Of a stretch of DNA of 64,000 bases, positions 49,474-58,146 are shown in pieces. The translations under genes and the position numbers were made by a program. Origin of the DNA: Flavisericum labens (GTDB lineage Bacteria > Bacteroidota > Bacteroidia > Flavobacteriales > Flavobacteriaceae); assembly GCF_045446075.1 (NCBI RefSeq), contig NZ_JBJJBQ010000010.1:62001-126000 (forward strand), given 5' to 3'. The notes beneath the pieces are model-generated. The model was not told the origin of the DNA and ran no database searches. It saw only the letters and a list, made by a program, of their open reading frames with translations. The stretch's first letter is position 1; every line of letters begins with the position of its first letter.

Positions 49474-49554
49474 TCACCACAATATATAACAAGCCCAACT
49501 TCCTTTATAAGAAGCGGTCCATTGTTTTCTACAAATAGTGACGTGGTTACGCAT
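49474..49554 (-). CDS. 26-codon leader ORF upstream of MFS gene
   Basis: ATG at 49554, 26 codons, TGA at 49474. It reads MRNHVTICRKQWTASYKG and then SWACYILW, with three Trp, two Cys and two Tyr, an unusual share of rare residues. It lies between a candidate promoter and the terminator. It is either a leader peptide for attenuation or a small stand-alone protein. Confidence 0.5.
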   Translation of the reverse strand: MRNHVTICRKQWTASYKGSWACYILW

Positions 49555-49574
49555 TTTTGTTTTATTTGATTGGT

Positions 49575-49582
49575 CAAAACTA
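49575..49582 (-). promoter_or_regulatory. Candidate -7 box for the MFS leader transcript
   Basis: TAGTTTTG on the minus strand, 20 nt before the 26-codon ORF. A plus-strand box TATTTTTG (49603-49610) for the DUF1684 gene lies just beyond, so the two promoters are back to back. No clear TTG at -33 for either. Confidence 0.4.
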
Positions 49583-49640
49583 GGTAAAATATTTGTAAGT
49601 TGTATTTTTGAAATGAAATTTTTTAAAACGAAAGCCAATC

Positions 49641-50285
49641 ATGAGCATTAAATTTTCAGCTATTTTTAAAAGGATGGAGAAATTTGTTACACTTATTTTT
49701 GTTTTAATTTGTTTAGCAGCTTGTGCACAGAAAAAGCATGCCATAAAAGGTGAAACTGAATTTCAAAAGGAGCAAAACGCCATGTTTAAAGATGCTTCAA
49801 CTTCACCTCTTAAGGAAAAGGACTTTAAGCATTTTGAAGGCTTGGATTTTTTTAAGTTTGATTCGGCTTATGTTGTTAAGGCTACTTTTAAAAGAACACC
49901 CAACGAAAAGACGTTTAAAATGAAAACCACAACGGATAGAGCACCCATTTATTTGAAGTATGGAGAACTATCGTTTACATTAAAAGGCGGAAATTTTAAA
50001 TTGAACATTTATCAAAATCAAGATTTGTTAAAGAAAGAAGGCTATGAAGATTATCTGTTTTTACCCTTTTTGGATGAAACTAATGGATTGGAAAGTTATG
50101 GTGGCGGACGCTATATCGATGCTAAAACTCCAGAGGGCAATACCATGGTTTTAGATTTTAATAAAGCCTACAACCCTTATTGTGCATATAACGACAAATA
50201 TTCTTGCCCCATTGTACCACGCGAAAATTATTTAAAAATTAGGGTAGAAGCTGGGGTAAAGGCCTTTAAGAAGGGTAAAAAATGA
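49641..50285 (+). CDS. DUF1684 family lipoprotein
   Basis: A 214-residue exported protein with lipobox LAAC (Cys at 28 from this start). An internal ATG at 49674 gives a more typical 16-residue signal (MEKFVTLIFVLICLAA) and may be the true start. The mature part has the DUF1684 pattern: FKRTPNEKTFKMKTTTDRAP (75-94), YGELSFTLKG, the YEDYLFLPFLDETNG and YGGGRYIDAKTPEG blocks, then DFNKAYNPYCAYNDKYSCPI. Function unknown. Divergent from the MFS operon. Confidence 0.9.
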   Translation: MSIKFSAIFKRMEKFVTLIFVLICLAACAQKKHAIKGETEFQKEQNAMFKDASTSPLKEKDFKHFEGLDFFKFDSAYVVKATFKRTPNEKTFKMKTTTDRAPIYLKYGELSFTLKGGNFKLNIYQNQDLLKKEGYEDYLFLPFLDETNGLESYGGGRYIDAKTPEGNTMVLDFNKAYNPYCAYNDKYSCPIVPRENYLKIRVEAGVKAFKKGKK

Positions 50286-50336
50286 GAATGGAGATGTTCG
50301 TTTAGCGGTCTCCTTTACTTTGATTTATAAATTTAA

Positions 50337-50410
50337 TAGAAGAAAAGAGGAGAACTAAAACGGTCTTTAGATTAAAGCTTCGTTATAACTACGAGTCCTC
50401 TTTTCTTCTA
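50337..50410. repeat. 15-bp perfect inverted repeat between DUF1684 and PepSY genes
   Basis: TAGAAGAAAAGAGGA (50337-50351) and its exact complement (50396-50410) flank a 44-nt loop within the 212-nt gap (50286-50497) that separates the convergent genes. The loop is too long for an ordinary terminator. It may be an element end or mark the edge of an acquired TonB/PepSY segment. Confidence 0.5.
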
Positions 50411-50497
50411 AGATGTTTCTTCTGTGATGTAATGGAACACTCTTTTTTGCTTGGATGTAGCGTTGGCGTAAAAGTGTGTGAAATGGTAATTTATGTA

Positions 50498-51637
50498 TTA
50501 CACTTTAATGCTTTCTGAAACTTTTTTCTTTTTGTAATTCCGTCCGTACCATAATAAAATTCCGGTTACTGGTAAACTTGCAGTTAGCAAACTAACGAAA
50601 AACGCAATAATTTTTCCCGTAATTCCGCCAATTGCTCCAATATGAATGTCGTAATTCATTCGCTGAATTTTGTCAGCTACTTTTGCATTTTTGTATTTTC
50701 CGTAAATACTCGCTGTTTCAATTTCCTCCAATGTGTTTTGGTCGAAAAATCTAAAATCGGAATCGTAATAGAGTCCTTTGCTGTTTGAAACTTCCACGTA
50801 AATACTTTCGTCTGCTGTTTTGGGATAGTGTAATTCAAAACTTTTTGCATTTGGGTTTTCTTTTAAAAGTTTTGTAATTAAATAGTCCATTGGAATTTTA
50901 ATATCTCTTTCTCCGATTTCGCTTTGGTTTTTAGGAATAGTAAAACGTGCCTCTTTTTCGCCACCTGTTGATTTGTAAACTACATATTTAAGCCAATTAT
51001 AAGACATCATTGAGCCTGTAAAAGCTAAAATTAATGCAAGTGAACAAATGTAAAAGCCAACCACAGTATGCAAATCAAAGTTTTTACGTTTCCAACGTGT
51101 TGTTTTTTTCCAATCAAATTTTAAACGTTGTTTTAAGTTTTTACGCTTTTTGGGTAGCCAAATAATAAAACCTGAAATGATGATTAATATGAAAATTAAA
51201 ATAGAAACTCCAACAACCTGCTCGCCAATAGTTTTGGGTAACCAAAGTCGCATATGACCTTTTAGAATAAATGCAAAAAATCCTGACAGATGATTATCTA
51301 CTTGAATCACTTCGCCTGAATATGGATTTAAGAAAACACTTTGATAAAATTCTGGTTCGGCATCATAGAAAATTACTTCAATTGCATCATCTTCTTTTTT
51401 AAATAGAGTTCCGTGAACTGTGTTTTTTGGAAATATTTCTTTTGCTAATTCCTTTGCTTTTGTTGGTGTTAATATTGATTGGTCTTGTGGTGTGACTTTT
51501 TTATAGTCATCATAAAGACTTTCCATTTCATCTCTAAACGCCCAACAACAACCAGTTATAGACACAATAAAAACTACTAAACCTGTTGTTAAACCTAAAT
51601 ATTTATGTAATTGAAATATGAATTTTTTAGCTGTCAT
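50498..51637 (-). CDS. PepSY-associated transmembrane protein (siderophore-iron reductase-like)
   Basis: A 379-residue inner-membrane protein. The start at 51637 (MTAKKFIFQLHKYLGLTTGL) is chosen because the frame upstream has no family similarity and runs into the receptor gene. About four membrane helices: after LHKYLGLTTGLVVFIVSITG, near VVGVSILIFILIIISGFIIW, near FYICSLALILAFTGSMMSY, and at the C-terminus. Periplasmic PepSY-like domains lie between them. His residues in the helices could bind haem. Paired with siderophore receptors, such proteins probably reduce or release iron. A terminator hairpin lies just before the start. Confidence 0.85.
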   Translation of the reverse strand: MTAKKFIFQLHKYLGLTTGLVVFIVSITGCCWAFRDEMESLYDDYKKVTPQDQSILTPTKAKELAKEIFPKNTVHGTLFKKEDDAIEVIFYDAEPEFYQSVFLNPYSGEVIQVDNHLSGFFAFILKGHMRLWLPKTIGEQVVGVSILIFILIIISGFIIWLPKKRKNLKQRLKFDWKKTTRWKRKNFDLHTVVGFYICSLALILAFTGSMMSYNWLKYVVYKSTGGEKEARFTIPKNQSEIGERDIKIPMDYLITKLLKENPNAKSFELHYPKTADESIYVEVSNSKGLYYDSDFRFFDQNTLEEIETASIYGKYKNAKVADKIQRMNYDIHIGAIGGITGKIIAFFVSLLTASLPVTGILLWYGRNYKKKKVSESIKV

Positions 51638-51650
51638 TATTTTAAATTTA

Positions 51651-51685
51651 AAAAAGAGCAACCTGGATAAAAAGTTGCTCTTTTT
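51651..51685 (-). terminator. Terminator between TonB receptor and PepSY gene
   Basis: A 12-bp perfect stem (AAAAAGAGCAAC at 51651-51662 and its complement at 51674-51685) with an 11-nt loop, 11 nt after the receptor stop and 13 nt before the PepSY start. It should reduce read-through within the pair. Confidence 0.8.
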
Positions 51686-51696
51686 CACTTGACTAA

Positions 51697-54120
51697 TTAA
51701 AATTGATATGAAATGTTTGCCAATAATGCTCTTGGTTGTTGTGGGTTTATGGTTGTCCAACCTTTGTAATATTCCTTGTTAAAAGCATTGTTTAGCTTTA
51801 AACCAATTCTGTATTTATTAGCTTGGTAAAAAACGGAAGCGTTTGCAATCGTATAACTTGGCAGAATAAATTCGCCAGTCGATTCGTAGTTTATCGCAAA
51901 ACGTTCACTTGCTCCATTAAACCCTAAACCAATTCCAAAACCGTCTAAAGTTCCATCTTGAAATTCATAATTTGCCCAAAAGTTGTAAAGCGTTTCTGGT
52001 CCAGCCTCAAGCGGTCTTCTGTTTAGAATTTCAGTATTATCGGATTCCGTAGTTTCGCTATCATTGTTACTAAAACCAGCTCTAATATTTAGTCCTTTAA
52101 ATGGGTTGGCGTTGATTTCAATTTCAAAACCTTTACTTACTACTTCGCCACCTTGAATTTTATTGAAAGGTGATGAAGGGTCAGTAATTACACGGTCTTT
52201 CAATTTAATATCATAGTAACTAATCGTTGCATTTAAGCGATTATTAAAGAGATTTGTTTTAATACCAAATTCTAATTGGTTTGCTTGTTCTGGGTCAAAA
52301 GTTTGTAAATTTTGCGGACCTTCATCAGGATTACCTACTAATTGAGGTGCTACATTGGTAAATCCATTTTGGTAGTTTCCAAAAATTGATAGTTTGTCTT
52401 TTATGGGTTGATAAACGATTCCGAATTTTGGTGATAACGTAGTTTGGTCATAATCATCTTCAAGATTTGCTAAATCACCTTCATTATCAAAATGGTCTAA
52501 TCGTAAACCTATCGTTGCTGTAAGGTTATCCGTGAAATTGATGACGTCAGACAAATACAAACTATAAATATGGTATTTAGATTTTATGTTGCCAACGCCT
52601 TGTGAAGCCAAAGCAGCATCAACTCCTGAAGTTGAAAGCGGATATATATCATTTTCGACATCTGGTGTAAAAGGATTATCTCCATTTGAACCGCCATTTG
52701 GCGTTACATTTCCGTAAAAGGCATATCCTGTGCTGTTGTTTGTTTGTGTTTCATTGAAATAATCGATACCAACGACCATTCTATTTCGTAGTGAAGCAAT
52801 TTTGAAATCTCCGATAAAGTTTTGCTGAATATCGGTTGTTTGTGTATTTGCGTTTTGTTTATTGATAAAACGAGAATAAGTATTGCCTTCTAAAATTCCG
52901 AAATCAAATAAGTATGAATAATATCCTTTTGTAGAAGTTGAACTTTTAGAAAGTAACGTTTGAGAATGCCACGTATCCGATAACTTGTAATCCATTTCAA
53001 TTCTGTAATTCTGCGTTGGATTTTGTAATGTTAAATCGTTGCTTGTAAACGACAACTTGTTATTGTAGTTAAGTTCATCAAGATTTGAAGCAACGGTTGG
53101 TGCACTTCTATTTAGGAATAAGAAAGTTGGGTTTGTTTGTTCTGCTTGGGTAATTTCTCCGTAAAACGAGAAAGAAAGTCTGTTGTTTACTTTGTACGAT
53201 AATGATGGTGCAATAAAAAACGACTTTCTAAAGCCAGCATCTTGAAAACTTTGCTCTGTTGTGTAAGCTGTATTTAATCTGAAATATAAGTTATCATCTT
53301 TACTCAAAGCAGTATTAAAGTCTCCAACAATTTGATTTAGACCGTAAGTCCCAGATGTAAAAGACAGTTCGCCGCCAGTTCCAACATAAGGCTTTTTAGT
53401 AACCACATTTATAAGTCCACCATAAGAACTTACTGCATTTCCGAACAAAGTTGCAGAAGGACCTTTTAACACTTCAATACGTTCAATATTTGCTGGGTTA
53501 ATTGTTCCGTTTGTCAATCCTGGCAATCCGTTTACTAATTGAGGTTGCACTGAAAATCCACGAAGCGAAAAATAACCAGCACCATCGCCACCTCGACCAG
53601 TTGAAGTCCAAAGTTGCTCAACCCCAGTAGCATTTTTTAATGCATCATCAAAATTTGTAACAACTTGCGATTTTAAAATTTCGTTAGTAACGGTATTATA
53701 AACTTGTGTGTTTTCTATGTCTTTTAATGGAAGTTTTGAAACATAAGCGGTTTTCTTTCTTGAAAATTTGTTGCGTCGTTCACCTTCTACTATAACTTCG
53801 CTCAAAATTTCATTTCCTTCGTAAAGTGTAATTGTTTCTAATTTTGTGTTTTGATTATTTGAAACTGAAAATGAAATTTCTCTTGTTTTGAAACCTAAGT
53901 GTGAAATTAAAAGCGTGTAATCACCACTTTCTAAATTAGAGATTTTAAAGTCTCCATCTTCGTTAGTTTGTGTGCCTGTAGTTGCGTTTTTTAAAGAAAC
54001 ATTTACACCAAAAAGAGGTGTTTGATTGTTATCTTTTATAGTTCCAGTAAGTGATACGTTTTGTGCCAATGCTAATTTTGTTAGCAGAAATAGGGTTATT
54101 ATTGGTAATAGGTTTTTCAT
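51697..54120 (-). CDS. TonB-dependent siderophore receptor
   Basis: An 807-residue outer-membrane receptor. Signal peptide MKNLLPIITLFLLTKLALA; then a carboxypeptidase-like beta-sandwich (about 22-105, GTIKDNNQTPLFGVNVSLKN), common in Bacteroidota receptors; a plug domain (about 140-240, with YFSLRGFSVQPQLVNGLPGL and IERIEVLKGPSATLFG); and a 22-strand barrel ending in ANISYQF with the terminal Phe. The siderophore-receptor type fits the plug signature and the adjacent PepSY protein. The ligand is unknown. Its promoter is flanked by two matching operators. Confidence 0.94.
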   Translation of the reverse strand: MKNLLPIITLFLLTKLALAQNVSLTGTIKDNNQTPLFGVNVSLKNATTGTQTNEDGDFKISNLESGDYTLLISHLGFKTREISFSVSNNQNTKLETITLYEGNEILSEVIVEGERRNKFSRKKTAYVSKLPLKDIENTQVYNTVTNEILKSQVVTNFDDALKNATGVEQLWTSTGRGGDGAGYFSLRGFSVQPQLVNGLPGLTNGTINPANIERIEVLKGPSATLFGNAVSSYGGLINVVTKKPYVGTGGELSFTSGTYGLNQIVGDFNTALSKDDNLYFRLNTAYTTEQSFQDAGFRKSFFIAPSLSYKVNNRLSFSFYGEITQAEQTNPTFLFLNRSAPTVASNLDELNYNNKLSFTSNDLTLQNPTQNYRIEMDYKLSDTWHSQTLLSKSSTSTKGYYSYLFDFGILEGNTYSRFINKQNANTQTTDIQQNFIGDFKIASLRNRMVVGIDYFNETQTNNSTGYAFYGNVTPNGGSNGDNPFTPDVENDIYPLSTSGVDAALASQGVGNIKSKYHIYSLYLSDVINFTDNLTATIGLRLDHFDNEGDLANLEDDYDQTTLSPKFGIVYQPIKDKLSIFGNYQNGFTNVAPQLVGNPDEGPQNLQTFDPEQANQLEFGIKTNLFNNRLNATISYYDIKLKDRVITDPSSPFNKIQGGEVVSKGFEIEINANPFKGLNIRAGFSNNDSETTESDNTEILNRRPLEAGPETLYNFWANYEFQDGTLDGFGIGLGFNGASERFAINYESTGEFILPSYTIANASVFYQANKYRIGLKLNNAFNKEYYKGWTTINPQQPRALLANISYQF

Positions 54121-54126
54121 TTGTTT

Positions 54127-54215
54127 TTATTTAGACTTAATATAAATAGTAAATTTTCGACAAAAATATATTTGACTTTTGATTTAACCAAATTATTTAT
54201 AATAAATCTAAATAA
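54127..54215 (-). promoter_or_regulatory. Promoter of TonB receptor flanked by two operator-like repeats
   Basis: Minus strand: TTG (54191-54189), a 20-nt spacer, TATTTTTG (54168-54161). Two sites share the form TTATTTA-N9-TAAATAA: 54193-54215 (exact) just upstream of -33, and 54127-54149 (one mismatch) just downstream of the expected transcription start. This layout suits iron-dependent repression by a Fur-type protein. The rest of the gap (54216-54452) shows nothing further. Confidence 0.6.
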
Positions 54216-54452
54216 TAATTTTTAAGAGCCTGATTTTCTATTGTTAGTAGCGTTTTTTTCATTCGAAGACGAAAAGTAGCAAGTGCAAAGAAATTATGTT
54301 GCAGAGCGATTTTTTGCTCTTACGGAAATTAATTACTAAATTTTCTGAAAACTTTTTAAGCGAGGAACATTCCGAATAAGCCCACTATCGATAGGTTATC
54401 ACTGCTCAGATGTTAAACGAAAATATTTAAAAATGTTTACAAAGTCAAGTGT

Positions 54453-54818
54453 CTACTTTGCCAAAAACATTCCTAAAAAGACAGCCAGAAACCCAGTGAT
54501 GAAACTAGCAATAGTATAAACTACAAACCCCATAAAGTCTCCAGATTTTAAAAGCACATGGTTTTCGTAAGCAAAGGTAGAGAAGGTGGTAAACCCACCA
54601 CAAAACCCCGAGGCTAACAATATAATATGGTTTTGAGAAAGCGATGTGTTTTTTGCTGCTAGGCCCAATATTAATCCAATTAATAAACACCCTAAGACGT
54701 TAGCGGTAAAAGTGCCATAAGGCATGTAAGATTCGGGTTTGTTCAAATATTTTCCTATTACAAAACGTAATGCACTACCAAAACCACCACCTAAAAAAAC
54801 GAGTAAAATTTGTTTCAT
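54453..54818 (-). CDS. crcB: Fluoride efflux channel CrcB/Fluc
   Basis: A 121-residue, four-helix membrane protein that exports fluoride as a dual-topology dimer. Family motifs: GGGFGSALRFVIGKYL near 10, GTFTANVLGCLLIGL near 36-50 (with the pore Asn), and GFCGGFTTFSTFAYENHVLL (71-90) with the Phe box and the TFST track. It lies 18 nt after the SRPBCC gene, probably in one transcript; that gap is too short for a fluoride riboswitch. Confidence 0.95.
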   Translation of the reverse strand: MKQILLVFLGGGFGSALRFVIGKYLNKPESYMPYGTFTANVLGCLLIGLILGLAAKNTSLSQNHIILLASGFCGGFTTFSTFAYENHVLLKSGDFMGFVVYTIASFITGFLAVFLGMFLAK

Positions 54819-54836
54819 CTAAAAGTAATGTTGGGC

Positions 54837-55859
54837 TTATTTTATTGCAATATAAATTTCGGTATTCCAATTGGCCGGGTTGGGTTCCGCCATGGGGTCG
54901 GTTAGATAAACTTCAAGCATGGGGCCACTTTCAGTAAATTCCATGCCATTATCTGTTACATATTTCATAGCGGTTTCCCAAGCTTCGGTTAAGTTTTTGT
55001 AATCACCTTTTAAGGTCGTTTTTACTGCCTTAAAAGGTCTTAATTGCCCCGTTAAAATATTGCTTTCGGATGAGATTACCCTATCGGTGGTTGGTACACA
55101 GCACGAAAATATAGTAGCATTGTTTTCCATATCCCATTTATGGTAATATGTAAATGGAGCGCCCGCCATTTTAATGTTGTTCTGCACGGCATATTGACCA
55201 ACTTCCGTCATCATTTCTTGCATTTTAGGTTCTATATCCGATATTTTGCAAGAGGTGGTATTATAAATATAAAAACCACCACCGTGTTCGGTAAGGCCAT
55301 TTACAGTAATACTGTATTTTTTCATGTCTGCTGTTACAACACTATCTAGCTTAAACAGTCCACGCTCAAAATCTGGACCTGTCATGTCTTCTATGGAACC
55401 AGCAAATGTGGTATACATTTTAGTCATGAAATCTTGTTTTCCAGCCATTTTCCAGGTCACTTTAGTGCCTTCTTGGGTAGGCTCGAATGTCCAATTAATA
55501 TGCGATTCCGATTTAAAAGGTTTAATAAACTGTATGTGCTGTTCAATTAATTCGTTTTCTTCTACATTCAAGGTTTTCATACTGCCCTCACCCAAAATTT
55601 CGCCGTTCCAAGCATAATTTCCACCAACACCAGATGTTTTGTCTCCATAGGTTAATTCTGCATTGGGTTCTTGTTCTATCCAAGGAGAGAAACTAGGCCA
55701 GTTTTTATAATCATTTACTTTATTGAAAATCATTGAAACTGGTGCTTTTATAACCTTGCTCCTATTAAAACTGAACTCGTTAGGCTGCACTGCAATATAA
55801 ATGGACAAGCCAATAACAAATATGAGTAATAGAAAAAGAACATACTTAAGTGCTTTCAT
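54837..55859 (-). CDS. SRPBCC domain fused to GyrI-like effector-binding domain
   Basis: A 340-residue protein with an N-terminal membrane anchor (YVLFLLLIFVIGLSIYIAV, 6-24). An SRPBCC (polyketide cyclase-like) domain covers about 35-175 (KVIKAPVSMIFNKVNDYKNW), and a GyrI-like/AraC effector-binding domain about 180-340 (GAPFTYYHKWDMENNATIFS; VYLTDPMAEPNPANWNTEIY). Both domains bind small hydrophobic or cationic ligands, so a ligand-sequestering role is possible. Upstream of crcB in the same direction. Confidence 0.87.
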   Translation of the reverse strand: MKALKYVLFLLLIFVIGLSIYIAVQPNEFSFNRSKVIKAPVSMIFNKVNDYKNWPSFSPWIEQEPNAELTYGDKTSGVGGNYAWNGEILGEGSMKTLNVEENELIEQHIQFIKPFKSESHINWTFEPTQEGTKVTWKMAGKQDFMTKMYTTFAGSIEDMTGPDFERGLFKLDSVVTADMKKYSITVNGLTEHGGGFYIYNTTSCKISDIEPKMQEMMTEVGQYAVQNNIKMAGAPFTYYHKWDMENNATIFSCCVPTTDRVISSESNILTGQLRPFKAVKTTLKGDYKNLTEAWETAMKYVTDNGMEFTESGPMLEVYLTDPMAEPNPANWNTEIYIAIK

Positions 55860-56046
55860 GAAATGTTTTTTGAAGAATTTGATAAATCAAATATAATCAT
55901 TTTTAATTTTTTGTTAATAAATTATTACATTTGTTGTGGTAAAAATTGATTTTTTACATCAAAAAGTCATTTTTTTAGATTTATCTCTAAAATTAATGCT
56001 TTAGAGGAGCGTTTTTTAAGAATTATTAAATATAAAATAATACAAA

Positions 56047-58083
56047 ATGAAACTTAAATTCATACTAAATTTAATCGTGGTTGCCACGGTTTTATGGTCA
56101 TGCGTTAACGGAAAATCTGAGAAAAAAGATACCATGGCTCAAAAGGAAAGTGCTGACTTTAATTACAGAGTAGACCAATTCGCTGATGTAAAAATACTGA
56201 GGTATCAGGTTCCGGGATGGGAAAATCTTACATTGAAAGAACAAAAATTGGTTTATTATTTAACGCAGGCCGGACTGGCTGGTCGCGACATTATGTGGGA
56301 TCAAAACTACAGGCACAACCTTAAAATAAGAGCGGCGCTTGAAAAGGTTTATAATGATTACTCGGGGGATAAATCTTCTGATTCTTGGAATGCATTTACA
56401 ACTTATTTAAAGCGTGTTTGGTTTAGTAACGGCATCCATCATCATTATTCAAATGACAAATTAAAGCCCGATTTTTCGGCAGATTATTTAAAGTCGTTAC
56501 TTGCTGAAACCAATACAGAATTGGAAACAGAAGCCTACGATGTTATTTTCAATAATGCTGATAGTAAAAAAGTTAATCAGGCCAAAGGTGTTGATAATGT
56601 AGCTCTTTCTGCCGTAAATTTTTACGGGCTGAACGTGACTAATAACGATGTTATCAATTTTTATAAAACCAAAACATCACCAAATCCTGAAAGGCCACTG
56701 GCTTTTGGGCTAAACTCGCAGTTGGTAAAAGACAATGGCGTGGTGAAAGAGCGTGTTTACAAATCTGGAGGTTTGTATGGCGAGGCTATCGACGAAATAA
56801 TTAAATGGTTAGAGTTGGCAAAAGGAGTGGCCGAAAACGAAGCTCAGGCTACCGCTTTAGGCTTATTGATAGAATATTACAAAACGGGTGATTTGCAAAC
56901 CTGGGACGATTATAATGTAGCTTGGACCAATGCCACTGATGGTAATGTGGATTACATAAACGGTTTTGTTGAGGTATATAACGATCCGTTGGGTTATAGA
57001 GGCTCCTACGAAATGATTGTGCAAATCAATGATTTTGATATGTCGCAAAAAATGAAAGTTTTGAGTGATAATGCCCAATGGTTTGAGGACAACTCTACTT
57101 TGATGGACGACCATAAAAAGGAAAACGTAGTTGGCGTAACTTACAAAGTGGTCAATGTTGCTGGTGAAGCTGGTGATGCATCGCCAAGCACGCCCATTGG
57201 AGTAAATTTACCTAATTCAAACTGGATTCGTGCTGCCGTTGGAAGTAAATCCGTATCGTTAGGTAACATCATTAACGCTTCAAATAATGCCGGTAGTTCT
57301 GGCCGATTACAAGAGTTCGCACATGATGAAGAAGAGGTTAAAAATCATGAAAAATATGGCGAGTTGGCTGATAAGTTGGAAACGGCATTACATGAAGTTA
57401 TCGGTCACGCCTCAGGGAAATTAAACCCTGGAGTAGGAGAGACTAAAGAAACCCTAAAAAATTATGCATCGACCTTAGAAGAGGGTCGAGCCGATTTAGT
57501 TGCCTTGTATTATATGTACCAGCCAAAACTTCAAGAATTAGGTTTGGTTGAAGACTGGAAAGCGGTTGGGCGAGCTTCGTACGATGCTTATATCCGTAAT
57601 GGGTTAATGACCCAGCTAATTCGTTTGAATTTAGGCGATGATGTTGAAGAAGCCCATATGAGAAACAGACAATGGATTTCAGCTTGGGTTTTCGAAAAAG
57701 GACAAAAAGAAAATGTTATTGAAAAAGTGAATACAGATGGTAAAACTTATTTCAACATTAATGATTATGATAAACTTAGGGAGTTATTTGGAGAACTATT
57801 GAGGGAAACCCAGCGTATAAAATCAGAAGGTGATTATGCCGCTGCGGAAGCTTTGGTTGAAAATTATGGTGTAAAAGTCGATCAAGACATCCACGCCGAA
57901 GTTCTAAAACGAAATGAACAATTTAAATCGGCGCCGTATACAGGCTATGTTAATCCTGTTTTAGTCCCTGAAACAAATGAATTGGGCGAAATTACAGCGA
58001 TTAAAGTTACTCAACCCGAATCGTTTGAAGAGCAAATGCTAAACTATAGTTCGCAATATAACTTTTTGCCAGAGGTGAATTAA
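56047..58083 (+). CDS. Dipeptidyl-peptidase III-type metallopeptidase (M49), lipoprotein
   Basis: A 678-residue exported zinc peptidase. Signal MKLKFILNLIVVATVLWSC with lipobox Cys19. The M49 zinc motif HExxGH is present as LHEVIGHASGKLNPG (near residue 450), and the third ligand Glu is in LEEGRADLVALYYMY (about 480). The family removes dipeptides from the N-termini of oligopeptides; Bacteroidota members are often surface or periplasmic lipoproteins. Monocistronic. TACATTTG at 55927-55934 is a possible -7 box, although far upstream. Confidence 0.93.
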   Translation: MKLKFILNLIVVATVLWSCVNGKSEKKDTMAQKESADFNYRVDQFADVKILRYQVPGWENLTLKEQKLVYYLTQAGLAGRDIMWDQNYRHNLKIRAALEKVYNDYSGDKSSDSWNAFTTYLKRVWFSNGIHHHYSNDKLKPDFSADYLKSLLAETNTELETEAYDVIFNNADSKKVNQAKGVDNVALSAVNFYGLNVTNNDVINFYKTKTSPNPERPLAFGLNSQLVKDNGVVKERVYKSGGLYGEAIDEIIKWLELAKGVAENEAQATALGLLIEYYKTGDLQTWDDYNVAWTNATDGNVDYINGFVEVYNDPLGYRGSYEMIVQINDFDMSQKMKVLSDNAQWFEDNSTLMDDHKKENVVGVTYKVVNVAGEAGDASPSTPIGVNLPNSNWIRAAVGSKSVSLGNIINASNNAGSSGRLQEFAHDEEEVKNHEKYGELADKLETALHEVIGHASGKLNPGVGETKETLKNYASTLEEGRADLVALYYMYQPKLQELGLVEDWKAVGRASYDAYIRNGLMTQLIRLNLGDDVEEAHMRNRQWISAWVFEKGQKENVIEKVNTDGKTYFNINDYDKLRELFGELLRETQRIKSEGDYAAAEALVENYGVKVDQDIHAEVLKRNEQFKSAPYTGYVNPVLVPETNELGEITAIKVTQPESFEEQMLNYSSQYNFLPEVN

Positions 58084-58103
58084 TAATGATATTTAGAAAA
58101 ATT

Positions 58104-58139
58104 AAAAAAGCTCAGTTTTCAATTAAACAGAGCTTTTTT
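58104..58139. terminator. Terminator between DPP III and NtrC-type genes
   Basis: Stem with core AAAAAGCTC/GAGCTTTTT plus inner GTTT/AAAC and a 6-nt loop, flanked by A and T runs, between convergent genes. Confidence 0.88.
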
Positions 58140-58146
58140 GTTTCTA

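Noticed and set aside
54819..54836. Fluoride riboswitch before crcB
   Set aside because: Only 18 nt separate crcB from the upstream gene, too short for the aptamer.
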